64,000 nt of DNA from Tuctoria greenei (GCA_036927565.1 JAYESD010000001.1:48296064-48360063); one strand, 5' to 3'. Positions 46,889-56,569 are shown, counted from the first letter of the stretch. Translations and numbers: made by a program. Notes: generated by a model not told the origin, from the sequence alone.

Positions 46889-47759
46889 TGACGAGATCAT
46901 GAACGTAATCATTGCACCTACAAACATGGTACAAAGTTTATTTGTTTGGGATCCTGGCTCAAGTGAATGTGCGCTCTTATTTGATGGACAAGATCAAGCT
47001 GGTGCACTATGTCGTCCACCACCTTGGCCTCCTCCTTTTATACATAAAAGAAGATTTTATGACGCTGCACATTTGGACCAACACATGAGAGAAGATGGAC
47101 TTGAGTCGAGGACCACTCTAATTCAAGAATAGGAGGATGATGAGGACATCACTTCTTTGGATACAAACAACACTCCATTGAACATGCAAAATGCAATCAA
47201 TAGAGTTCACACACAACAATTAATTTCAAAGGTGAGCTCGTTCTTATATGTTTTTGAGAATAGATTGCTACCTAATGATTTAATTATGATTAGGATCCAT
47301 AGAGAGGTCAAGCGTGTGCAGCACGGTTGATAACCAACGGAGCGGTGATGTAGTGATTGCAGGTGTATTCGAGCTGCTCGAGTGCCGCGGATCATCAATG
47401 TTGAGATCTCCATCAATCGACTTATCCATTACCTTTCGGAAAATCGGGCCTAAACCTTTCCTTATCAATTGGTATTAGAGCAATTAATTTCATAAGTGAT
47501 GTCCTCATCATCCTCCCCTACTTGAATTGGAGTCGTTCTCGACTCAAGTTCATATTCTCTCATGTGTTGGTCCAAATGTGCAACGCCATCAAATCTTCTT
47601 GTATGTATGAAAGGAGGAGGCCAAGGTGGTGGACGACATAGTGCACAATCTTGATCTTGTCCATCAAATAAGAGCGCACATTCACTTGAGCCAGGATCCC
47701 AAACAAATAAACTTTATACCATGTTTGTAGGTGCAATGATTACGTGCATGATCTCGTCA
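46889..47759. mobile_element. 871 bp palindromic insertion with TG/CA ends and 5 bp TSD
   Basis: Ends TGACGAGATCATG...CATGATCTCGTCA, flanked by TAAAG at 46884-46888 and 47760-47764. Arms of 266 bp (46889-47154 and 47494-47759) are near-identical inverted repeats. Each arm carries pol-tail-like coding (DGLESRTTLIQE, then a DDEDI block) and a purine tract running into the start of a CRM-like LTR. The single LTR (47138-47467) and its PBS TGGTATTAGAGC (47470-47481) lie between them. TG/CA ends with a 5 bp duplication are the mark of retrotransposon integrase. Confidence 0.85.
47138..47467 (+). repeat. CRM-like LTR within the palindrome (330 bp)
   Basis: Starts TGATGAGGACATCAC after a GGAGGA purine tract and ends CCTTATCA followed by ATTGGTATTAGAGC. 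Same edges as element B's LTR but much shorter and otherwise different, so it belongs to a different related family. Confidence 0.7.
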
Positions 47760-47847
47760 TAAAGCCCTAGATTTTGTACAGGGTTAGGATTTCCTCAGGG
47801 CCTCCTGTCGGGCCCCGGGCCCCACTTGTAGTTGCCCGTCCTCGGAC

Positions 47848-47855
47848 TATAAAAG
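47848..47855 (+). promoter_or_regulatory. TATA box of E1 LTR
   Basis: CGGACTATAAAAGGACCG, matching the position and context of element C's TATA box. Confidence 0.6.
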
Positions 47856-48139
47856 GACCGAGTAGTCAACATCTTAGAAATCTCATCTGATCTCATCCTC
47901 ATACAAGCTTACACAAGCGTATAGACATCCCAAGTAATACAACACACATCATGGATGTAGGGTGTTACGCTCCAGCGGCACGAACCATGTAAAAACCCAC
48001 TGTGTTCACCATCCTCGCGACTCTCGCAAGCTCTAGGGACTAGCCCCCTCTGAAAAAAGAACCTCCGCGGGCTGCTCCTAAGCAGGTCCGAAGGAAGTGT
48101 CGTAAAAACACTTCGACGGCTATGTACTATAGCAGAAAG

Positions 48140-48490
48140 AAAACACATTTTTACTGCACGATCTGCCGCATATGTTCAAATCAAGTTCAGAACCACGTAA
48201 CTAAAGTATCGTGATGAATCTATAACAAGGTAAGCGAATTGGGTTGTTCTAAAGATTTGTAACCGAAGATTCTTAGTAATATTTTTTAGCTTTAACAAGA
48301 AGCTCACCACCAAAATGCATTCAGTAAATATGAACAGTACATTTTTACTGCACTGATCTGCCACATATGTTCGAATGAAGTTCACAACCATGTAACTAAA
48401 ACATCCTGATGAATCTATAACAGGGCAAGCGAATTGGGTTGTTCTAAAGATTTGTAACCGGAGATTCTTAGTAATAGTTTTAACCTGAGA
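48140..48490 (+). repeat. Direct repeat, ~195 bp period, two copies
   Basis: ACATTTTTACTGCAC and GCGAATTGGGTTGTTCTAAA begin and end blocks at 48144-48290 and 48338-48485. They lie directly after the end of E1. 48490-48853 holds nothing recognisable. Confidence 0.75.
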
Positions 48491-48914
48491 TTCTAAAGAT
48501 CTGTGGCTCAGTGGCACACAGATGGCTGGCACAAGGGCGGACGACGCGAGGCTGTTGGACGCGAGGGCGGAAGGCATGGACGGCAGGGCGGAGGCTTATG
48601 CGGAGAACCTATTTCCAATCTTATCTTCTATTTGTATACTTCACGTAAATAGGTCAAAACAACATCTAAATCCGACCCAAAATCATTTTGTTCAACCCGT
48701 TTGGAGCGTTTGGACAAAGACTGCTTAGGGCATCAACTGTGCAGTACGGATCCATTCAGGCAATGTTGGGAACACAATGTTTTTGGAGTATTAGAGCAAT
48801 ACATTGATATTTGAGATTACTATGATATTTTTTACAGAACGGTGTTTGACAACTATCGTTACCTAGCAGTCTGGGTACCCCGCGCACAGGATAAAAACAC
48901 CTAAGTGCCTTACC

Positions 48915-49300
48915 TTTCCGCTGAGGCAAGGTCCAATGGCGCCACATGTCTAGCAGGCCCGGACCACAACCCTCCTCAAGGGCAGGTTCCAGAATTGCCA
49001 CAGGGTCTGAAAACGGGACCCAGCTCCCCCGAAAAGACGGGCACGCAGACTGCCACGTGTCTAGCGGGATGGGACCCTGCTCCTCCACAGGAGTGGGCTT
49101 CGTTGCCACCATATGGTCCGCAGCTCCAGACTGGCTTCCCTGCAGAGGTAGGCTCCAAAACCGCCACGTGTACAGCAGTCCCGGACCCCCGAGTCCCCTT
49201 GGAGATGGGCTCCAAAGCTACCACATGGCCCGCAGCGCAGAACTCGGCCTATTGCGCAGAGGTAGGCTCCAGTGCTACCACGCGTCCTACAAATGTCCTG
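48915..49300 (+). repeat. Minisatellite in E2 LTR
   Basis: Six to seven degenerate ~57 bp units (GGCTCCAAAACCGCCACGTG type), homologous to that of E1. Confidence 0.78.
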
Positions 49301-49825
49301 ACCGTTAGGTTGCGGGAGTAAATGGGCAGTGCTCCTTGTCGAAGTCAGGCTTTGAAGGCATGCACCTCCCATAAACGCATGACGCATGGCATGCCCTTGC
49401 ACCATGTAAGAAACCCAAATAGGAGACAAAGATGGGCAACACGCTCAAAGGCGTGCATCTCTGATAAGGTTAAGTGAGACGAGCCCGCTTCGGCAAGGAT
49501 CTTACATGGCTCGGTTGAACGTACAAGGAGACGTGTTACAATAAAGCCCGTCTCTGTTAAGTAGGCATCTAACAAAACGCATATCCTATTACGAAAGAAA
49601 TGAGACGTCTTTACAGAAAGTGCGTCTTCTTTGTCTTCGATTACAGACAGAAATGAACACGTCACTGAATGAAGAACATTCATTCATAGTTGAACACACA
49701 AGATAATATTCATCACACAGATGAACACATATAACACAAATCATTAATAATATATTACAAAACACAAGTAAAAATTACAAGACACAAGAAAAGAAAAAAC
49801 AACATCAACTAAAACAACAAAAGAA

Positions 49826-50189
49826 AACCTAATATCCTACTCCTACTCCCCCTCCTCCTCCGGTGGCCATCCGCCGCCTGTGCAACAAGAGTGCTGGCCG
49901 GTTGCTCCAGATGCTCTGCTAGTTGCTCTGGCTGGTCCAGATCCGGCAGTGCAACCTCGTGACCGAGGTTCCTCGCCATCGCCGCCACCAGGATACTATG
50001 GCCCTCGGCGCCGAGCACCTCGGCCATCGTCTTGAGTAGCCTATGGAACCAGTCAAACAGTCTGTCGAGCAACTTGTTGTTGAGCCTCTTGAGGGAGTGG
50101 CAACACTGTTTCTTGCAGGGTGGCTCCCTCAGCGGGCTTGACAGGGAACGTTGGTCATGGTGGGTTGTCTGCGTGGAGAAGAAAAACAA
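49826..50189 (-). pseudogene. Small unknown gene, second copy, frameshifted
   Basis: Diverged copy of the gene at 50789-51199. The ATG corresponding to its second Met is at 50158-50156 (MTNVPCQAR then stop). A one-base loss there puts the conserved REPPCKKQCCHSLKRLN block in another frame, still open to about 49809. The shared C-terminal block reads LKTMAEVLGAEGHSILVAAM against FKTMAQVLSAEGFKYLMAVT. About 40 residues in the middle are missing. A minus-strand TATA-like TTATATAAGG is at 50225-50216, like that of the other copy. Downstream A-rich sequence is also duplicated, so the duplication covered a whole transcription unit. Confidence 0.6.
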
Positions 50190-50788
50190 AGAGAAGAGGA
50201 GAGACCGATGGCGCCTTATATAAGGATTGTGCAGAGACGCAAAATAGCGACGCGCTTAGCAGCGAAGTGCGTCTCCTATGCTCGACGTCTCCCTCTCCTC
50301 TGCTACAAGGGAGATGTGCTCTTACAAAAAGCGTGTCTCCTATTTTTGGCGTCTCTTTTAGCATCGTGATTTTTTTCATTTTTCTTCTTTTCACTGTTGA
50401 TATCACACATCAATGAACTTAGAGCACATTCACTTGATAACTAAATCATTCACTTGTCCAAAAAATAATCAAATCCTTCATGTTTGCAATTGCTTTCACA
50501 CAGTTAACTGTCCACACAATGAACACACCACATATTCATTCATTCACACAGTTGAACACATAAGAAAATATTCATTCACAAAACTGGAACACACAGTTGA
50601 ACATAGATAAATTTCATTCACTAACACAATATAATACAAAACACAAGAAAAAAGTAAAAGAAGACACAAGAAAACAAAAACATCAACTAAAAACAACAAA
50701 GAAAAACTAAATCCTCCTCCTCCTCATCCTCCTCCTCTTCTTCCTCCTCGTCCTCCTCCGGCGACTCCGGCACTGGTGCAATGGGAGC

Positions 50789-51199
50789 CTAGGCCGGCTG
50801 CGCCGGTTTCTCCGGCTGCACCGACGGTGCAACCCCAAGACCGAGGATGCTCTCCGTCACAGCCATCAGGTATTTGAAGCCCTCGGCGCTGAGCACCTGG
50901 GCCATTGTCTTGAAAGGAATGTTGAGGCGATCGGCCACCCCCGTGAGGGAGTAGAGGTAGTGACCGAGGGTACCCATTCCAGTAAACTGTGGAAGGGTAC
51001 CCAAACCCAAGGAACTCAAGGCGTGAGATGTATTATTGTACGCCTCTTGCTCCATAAGGAGGCATTGCTCGATGTTGAACCTCTCGGGGAAGGTGCAACA
51101 CAGTTTCTTGCACGGTGGCTCCCTCGGCGGGCTTGGAGGCGGAATGTTGGCCATGGTGGCAGTGGGTCGTCGGCACAGAGAAGACGAAGAAGAAGACAT
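50789..51199 (-). CDS. Small unknown gene, first copy (Ser-rich start, REPPCKK motif)
   Basis: Start ATG 51199-51197 (MSSSSSSLCRRPTATMANIP), 136 codons to TAG at 50791-50789; an internal Met at 51154 is the alternative start shared with the second copy. I chose 51199 because a minus-strand TATA (CCTTATATATGACG) lies at 51253-51243, so upstream ATGs would precede transcription. Features: Pro-rich PPPSPPREPPCKKLCC near residues 20-35, then a helical-looking body (EQCLLMEQEAYNNTSHALSS, PFKTMAQVLSAEGFKYLMAV). After the TAG the frame continues with a Glu-rich tail (PEEDEEEEEEEDEEEED), so the stop may have removed an acidic C-terminus. I do not recognise the family. Confidence 0.55.
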   Translation of the reverse strand: MSSSSSSLCRRPTATMANIPPPSPPREPPCKKLCCTFPERFNIEQCLLMEQEAYNNTSHALSSLGLGTLPQFTGMGTLGHYLYSLTGVADRLNIPFKTMAQVLSAEGFKYLMAVTESILGLGVAPSVQPEKPAQPA

Positions 51200-51242
51200 G
51201 GATGAGCGACGCACATGTGGAGAACTGATTGGTGATGGCACG

Positions 51243-51253
51243 TCATATATAAG
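51243..51253 (-). promoter_or_regulatory. TATA box of the small unknown gene
   Basis: The minus strand reads CCTTATATATGACG, about 45 bp before the ATG at 51199. The second copy has CCTTATATAAGG at the equivalent place (50227-50216). Confidence 0.5.
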
Positions 51254-51682
51254 GTCTGTGCAGAGTCGATGATGGAGCGGTTGGTTTCCCGCGCATTGAT
51301 GGAACGATGGGACGCATCGATAACGCCTCGTGGAAATGAAAGGTCGCACACGCCGGTCGCACGCGTCTCTGCTTCACCACTGCCAAAATTATGTTCTCCG
51401 CAGTCCCCGTGCCGCACATCTCTCTTTCAACAATGGAAAACGCGCTTTTTTATCTCGCACGTCTCACTTTAGTCTCTCGTGCGTCTCGTGCATCTCGCAT
51501 TTATATCCCTTAATTGCAATGTCATTGCATTTGTTTATCCCAACAATGGATGCTCATGATAACAAGCGAGTGGCAACGGATGCTCACGATGTTGTGCGAG
51601 TGGCAATAGGAAGACGAGTACATGAGAGACTAACATTAAAAAGGTGTGCCTCCAATTTTTGAGATCCAGCAAAAGGGAGATG

Positions 51683-52095
51683 CACCTTACTCGGGCACGT
51701 TTTCTATTCATGCCGAAGATCTTTTGTCCCACCTCAGAATGTTGTGCGCATTACAATGATCATATAAGGAATTGCGCACAGATGCCAGTGGGACATTCCA
51801 GGATGCCAAAAGATGTTGTTCCTGACCTCAGCACACCGTGGCACATCTTTTGGCATACAGGGTGCCCGTTCGGCAAAAAAATAATGCGAGACACTCCTTA
51901 CCTGAGCGCGTCTCTGATTCATGTCGAATATCTTTTGTCCCACCATGGAAAGATGAGCACATTGCAATGATCATGTAAGGCATTGCGCATAATTTTCAGG
52001 CATGCCCGCATGCTGAAGATGGTGTCGCACCCCGCGAACATCTTTCGCATGCGGCGTGCCCGTTCAGCCACAAAACAATGCGAGACGTGCATTAT
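51683..52095 (+). repeat. Direct repeat, ~213 bp period, two copies
   Basis: Blocks starting CCTTACTCGGGCACG (51683) and CCTTACCTGAGCGCG (51897) share ATCTTTTGTCCCACC, CAATGATCATRTAAGG and TGCCCGTTC-GCCA in order. They lie in the CACTA-like element between the small genes and the AGO exons. Related GAGACG words occur throughout. Confidence 0.75.
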
Positions 52096-52299
52096 ATATG
52101 AACGTCTGTGATTTTTGACCAAATTTTAGCTCTCGCGCGCTCTTTGGCGAAAATTTTCACGCAAAACTTACTCGCGCTCTCTGAAACAGGGGGAGACACT
52201 GAAATGAGAGACGCGTGTTAGAGAGGCCCGTCTTTGATTTTTGCTATTTTTATCTCTCGCGCGCTCTCTTCCAACACTTGGAGAAAATTTTTAACTCAC

Positions 52300-52680
52300 G
52301 CACGCTCTCTCGACCTAGAAACCGCAGCTTCTGAGCACGCCGCCATCGTCCCTCTTCCTCAACTTGCCCTTCATCATTGTCGCGCTGCCTCCGTTGACCC
52401 CGACCTTTGTCATAAGAGAGTTGAGCATGCTGGAGCACGCCGCCTCGTCCCCTGTCCCCGGAGCACGCCGCTGACTTGACTCTGACCTAGGTAATCGGTA
52501 TAAGCACACTGCCGCCTTCACATAAGTGGAAATGTTCTCCCTATTCCCAGAGCATGCCGGCCTGCTGTCATTAGAGAGTTGAGGAATCGCCGCTCCAGCG
52601 CCTCCGCCAGCTCGTCCCAGAGCATGCCGCCGCCTCGTCTTCTGTCCCCGGAGCACGTGGCTGCCTCAACCCTGTCCTCA
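52300..52680 (+). other. GC-rich GAGCACGCCGCC repeat region before the AGO exons
   Basis: Variants of GGAGCACGCCGCCTCGTC recur at about 52333, 52432, 52460, 52549 and 52619, with an ORF from 52234 to 52479. It could be the leader or promoter-proximal exon of the plus-strand unit. Nothing identifies a protein. Confidence 0.4.
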
Positions 52681-52689
52681 AAGAATGCA

Positions 52690-52785
52690 TTTCAGTGATT
52701 TCATTGAATTTGAGGATGTCCAGTGAAGGCTCATCGTTAATGAAGTCATTGATTCAAAGGTAGAATTTTCATTACGGTATACATT
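52690..52785 (+). repeat. Copy of the terminal exon block, upstream of the AGO exons
   Basis: TTTCAGTGATTTCATTGAAT...GAGGATGTCC...CATCGTTAATGAAGTCAT resembles 53264-53345, and ATTACGGTATACA follows both. The AGO fragment is thus bracketed by a ~90 bp direct repeat. This copy has a small deletion relative to the other. Confidence 0.7.
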
Positions 52786-52829
52786 CATCTTCCTTGTTTA
52801 TGTCCAATGCAAAAGTAATGTTGTATATA

Positions 52830-53332
52830 ATGAATTCTGATTTGCAAACCCTTGAAACTGTAAGAATTGTGGTTCACACTAGCATGTGCCATCCCAATGA
52901 GTTTGATTTCTACCTTTGCAGCCATGGTGGAATCAAGGTACCCATGTGATAATTGGTGTTTCTCTCACGAGTTTTTGATATCAGGCTATTAATGCACCAG
53001 TGGAATGTAAATTGTTTGTTTTTTCAGGGGACAAGCACACCAGCTAATTACCATGTCCTTTATGGTGAGAACAATTTCCCTGCTGACGCTTTGCAGATGC
53101 TCACCAACTGCCCGTGCTACAAGTAATATCGGTTCTCCATTTACTAACAGTTCCTGTGTTTATTACAATTGCATACCAATTTGTTCCTAAGTCTTCAGAT
53201 ATTTGCTCTCTTATGTGACTATTTATGTAAATGTGACTGCAATTTGATAATGTTTTATATGATTTCAGTGACTTTATTGAATTTGAGGATGTCTCATTCG
53301 GAGCATTAGAGGCTATGAAGGCCCATCGTTAA
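52830..53332 (+). CDS. Captured ARGONAUTE PIWI-domain fragment fused to an unknown exon
   Basis: Three predicted exons: 52830-52937, 53028-53122, 53269-53332, giving about 88 codons from ATG 52830 to TAA 53330-53332. Exon 1 ends CHPNEFDFYLCSHGGIK and exon 2 begins GTSTPANYHVLYGENNFPAD then ALQMLTNCPCY. These match the conserved AGO PIWI stretch around EFDFYLCSHAGIQG / GTSRPAHYHVLWDENNF, and the first intron (GTACCC...TTTCAG, 90 bp) falls at the GIQ|G position expected in plant AGO genes. Exon 3 (DFIEFEDVSFGALEAMK) is not AGO. The fragment lacks the N, PAZ and MID domains and the PIWI catalytic aspartates. Subclade not assigned; AGO1/5-like rather than AGO4-like by wording. Confidence 0.72.
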
Positions 53333-54073
53333 TGAAGTCATCTATCGAGAGAAATTACGGTATACAGGATTAGATGATGACAGTTATGATGTGTGTAATT
53401 AGATACTTTGTAATCAGGATGAACGGGGAGCATTCTTTGTAGTGTAATTAGTATACTTGATAACCACAATTGACACTGTGTTAATATTTGATTGGTCTAT
53501 ATAATTTAAATTGTGATGTTTATAGCTATACATATGTTCATGTATGTGTATGTTGCGGACACTGGCAATGCGGCTGACAAATCCTGGCTAGCTCTAGGAT
53601 GCAGCAGGTAACCAGGATAATCAAGGGTGGGGGCACTTAATAGGAGCCCCTGCCTGTAAATAGTCTGCGACGAGCTGTAACGGAGATTGTCTCAGATTAC
53701 CTAAATAAAGGAGACAAGCTTCCTTAAAGCCCATCTCAGATCAGTAAACGAATCTGCGACGTGCTGCAATAAAACACGTCTCGGATGAGTAGATAAATAT
53801 GCCATGCGCTATGTTAGTGCTTGTCTCGCATATAAGTTGATGGACGATGCACACGAATCACGTCTCCAATGACACCGTAAAGATCATCTGTTATGACTGA
53901 AAGAAAGGAGACGCGCTACCTTTGACCATGTCTCGCACTTTGGCTGATCGGTGATGCGCTTGCCACCCGTCTCTTATGACTACATAATGCGAGACGTGAT
54001 GACGGAGACGCATAGTTTGTTCGTCTCCCTTCCTCGTTGGGGCACATCTCGGATGAACCTTTCCTACGTAGTG
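53333..54073 (+). other. 3' flank and right sub-terminal region of the CACTA-like element
   Basis: AT-rich UTR-like sequence to about 53560, then dense CGTCTC/GAGACG words (53690-54040) to the right terminus. Confidence 0.5.
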
Positions 54074-54605
54074 CTGTCAGGTACCGCTGCGTCCAATCAC
54101 ATCACAGTCAAGGCACCGCATGGCTACCCCACATTGCCAAGTGGGTAGCTTACAACGACAAGACATATGAGACATTCCCTATCATCATCAATGACTGCGC
54201 ATAGCCACTGGTGTCCAACGTGGCAAGATGGCGGGACTACAATCCGTTGTCAGAGGCAACGTACACAAGAAGCCTTACATCTTGTACAGGATAAGATCAC
54301 CCCGGGGCAACCTGACAGGCCTCTGACACCACTTTTAAGGTGCCCGACCTTATTAGAAAAGGATTGGGCAGCCAACGTTACAAAGAAACCAATCTTAAAT
54401 TCACCCAAGCACTCACAAGCAATACAACTCTCACTGTGGAGTAGGGCGTTACGCTCCAGTGGCTCGAACCACGTTAAACCTCTGTCTCACCATACCTCAC
54501 ACGAGGGACTTCACCAAAGACTAAGCCCCCATCTAAAAAAGATCCTCTGCGGGCTGCTCTCAAAGCAGATCCGAGAGAAGTGTCGTTCGCACACTTCAAC
54601 AACAA

Positions 54606-55734
54606 CAAACTCAAAACCTCTTTATTTAAAACCACATTTTTATCTATACTGTAGTATTTTTAGGGTATAGAAAACTCTGGTCCAAACCAAAGTTTTTCTC
54701 TGCCGATGCTTGCTTGCTCTAGATGCTTGTTGTTGTCGTGTGATTACTTTCCTATTTTTGAATGAGATTAGCAAGAACTTGTTCTTTGTTGATTAGTGTA
54801 TGGTCCGCAGATTAGTTTCCTATTTTTTTGGCCGATTAGATCTATTGTGCTTTGGTGTTCTAGATGACTTTGTAGTTAGCAACAAAAGAAGGTGGGCATG
54901 ACAGTATTCAGATAATGGTTAGGAGCAGACAAGGTTCTTCGGTTGTCATCTTCCTGTTTTAGGATTGCTTTTTCTTTTTATTTCTCTAATTTGTAAATCA
55001 ATAACTTTGGGACAAAGGACACACAAGTACAACCATGATTTCAATGATTGTACTTCTGTTTTGAATGTAAAACTATGATAAAATCCTATTATCCCAAAAA
55101 GTGCTATGTATTGCAAAACTTTGGTATTACAAAACTATGGTATTGAAATACTTTGGTATTGTGCCATTTAAATAATTGTGATTTACCAAAACTTGAGTAT
55201 TGAAATATTGTGTTCCCAAACACAACCTTACTGTTTAATTCTGTTTAAACGCAACTTCGTCTATGTAAATCAGGGAATTGTGGTGCACGACGTGTTATCC
55301 ATGATTTATATTAGTGTCGGCGAAATCCTGTCGCATTTTTAGGATGCACCCAGGAGGTTATTGCACTAACACGAGATGGGGACTTCCCTAACCTCATCTA
55401 GGCCAACGTATCTCAGATGGAAACTTTATGCCTTAATTAATTATTGGGACAGTGGAGTATACCCTCTGTGGTATGTGACATTATTTTGCGAGTAAATTAC
55501 TTTAACACTTCCATAAACTTTTTAAAAAACATGAATTCAAAAATTGTAACAAGTAATAATACCAAAGTTGTTAGATATTTGGATCTGAGGCCCAATTATT
55601 GTAATTGGTTATGATTAATTCCAAGGGCTATGTGAAATATTAGGAGGACATTAACCTCACATGGGAAATTAAAAGTAAGTTAAACCAGTATATATGTAGT
55701 GAACTATTGTCTATTTATTATGAGGGTGTGGATC
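54606..55734. other. Unannotated AT-rich spacer
   Basis: No gene seen. 55100-55200 repeats AAAACTTTGGTATT-like words three to four times, a style seen in grass MITEs, but no clear terminal repeats or TSD were found. Confidence 0.4.
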
Positions 55735-55968
55735 GGGGCTATTTGGATTGTTACCCATGCATGCCATACCAAATTTTGGTAGTTGACCATAAAAACGGTG
55801 TGTGTTTGGATTGAAACCAAATTTTTGTAAGCCAATACAACCATATGTTGCACTAGTTCATTTTCTTTACCAATATTAGCCAAACTTTGGGTGGCTAAAT
55901 CCTTCACCAAAATTTGGCAACACCAAACTTTGAAAAGGTAGGCAATGGAAATAATCCAAACAGGCCCG
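55735..55968. mobile_element. MITE with imperfect terminal inverted repeats (~234 bp)
   Basis: Left end GGGGCTATTTGGATTG, right end on the other strand CGGGCCTGTTTGGATTA. The TSD could not be fixed. The CCAAATTTTGG-rich body is typical of grass MITEs. Confidence 0.6.
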
Positions 55969-56076
55969 AAGTTTGTGCCACACGTGCCAAGCCAAGCTGT
56001 GTCACCTCGTGCTTATTTAGTGCCATATTTTGCCACTTTCACTGATCAATTCAAACAACTAATGAGTAGTAACGAA

Positions 56077-56560
56077 TATAGCTGTCCAAATGGGTTGGGC
56101 TAATCGGGCTAGCCTGAAGCCTGATGTTATTGTCCCGACAAGGGGACCGGGCTTAGGCCGGCCCGCAGCCCAGCCCGGACTATGCCTGGGCTTAGGCGCA
56201 AACCTATTGTGCCAGTCCGGCACGACCCGTTTAACTGTTGGCCCACCTTGCCCGGTGCGTGGCGCGCATAGCCCGCGGGGCCCGGTCCGGCCCGGCCCGT
56301 GTAAGCCCATATAACATGGTTTTTTTAATATTATATGTAAATTTTTATTATCAGGTTACGGGTCGGCCCGACCCGGCACGGCCCGTTGAAGACCTGGCAT
56401 GGCATGGCCCGCGTAAAATGAGCTCGGGCCTTGCTTGGGCTGAGGTCAGGACCGTCATGCCGCCCCGACACGGTCCATTCCATTTTGGGCCAAGGATGTC
56501 AAAGCTCGAGCTCGGCCAGGCTCGGGTCAGGCCGGCCCAACACAGCCATTGGACAGCTAC
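56077..56560. mobile_element. GC-rich MITE with TAGCTGTCCA ends (484 bp)
   Basis: Terminal inverted repeats TATAGCTGTCCAAATGGG / GTAGCTGTCCAATGGC, flanked by AGTAACGAA at 56068-56076 and 56561-56569. A 9 bp duplication would suggest a Mutator-like source, an 8 bp reading (GTAACGAA) hAT. The interior is rich in GGCCCG/CGGGCC words and self-complementary. ORFs crossing it are by-products of composition. Confidence 0.8.
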
Positions 56561-56569
56561 AGTAACGAA

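Larger units (their letters stand above)
46035..48125 (+). repeat. Tat-type LTR copy E1, interrupted
   Basis: Begins near CAGGTACCCCCATGCACAGG and ends near CACTTCGACGGC. Interrupted at 46889-47759. The downstream half carries TATAAAAG (47848-47855) and the Tat R/U5 motif TAGGGTGTTACGCTCCAGCG, also found in element C (TAGGGTATTACGCTCAGGCG) and in E2. With the antisense-ORF remnant just upstream, E1 is best read as a 3' LTR. Exact ends are uncertain by tens of bases. Confidence 0.75.
49400..54073. mobile_element. CACTA-like element carrying captured gene fragments (4674 bp)
   Basis: Left end CACCATGTAAGAAACC, right end on the minus strand CACTACGTAGGAAAGG: 11 of 16 positions agree. Flanking triplets TTG (49397-49399) and CTG (54074-54076) would be a 3 bp TSD with one change. 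E1 lacks this segment at the matching place. GAGACG/CGTCTC words crowd the first ~230 bp and the last ~380 bp in both orientations, as CACTA sub-terminal repeats do. No transposase is seen. Inside: two minus-strand small genes, a 213 bp direct repeat and plus-strand AGO exons. Weak points are the imperfect ends and TSD. Confidence 0.65.
48854..54605 (+). repeat. Tat-type LTR copy E2, interrupted
   Basis: Same orientation as E1. The left part (48854-49399) has a related minisatellite at 48915-49300; the right part resumes at 54074 and carries AATCACATCACAGT (E1: AACCACATCACAGT) and TAGGGCGTTACGCTCCAG. The 4.7 kb between is the CACTA-like insertion. No PBS is visible after 54605, so it may be a solo LTR or part of a broken element. 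Confidence 0.72.

Noticed and set aside
48905..49429. Overlapping ORFs of 120-138 codons on both strands
   Set aside because: Minisatellite by-products, as in E1.
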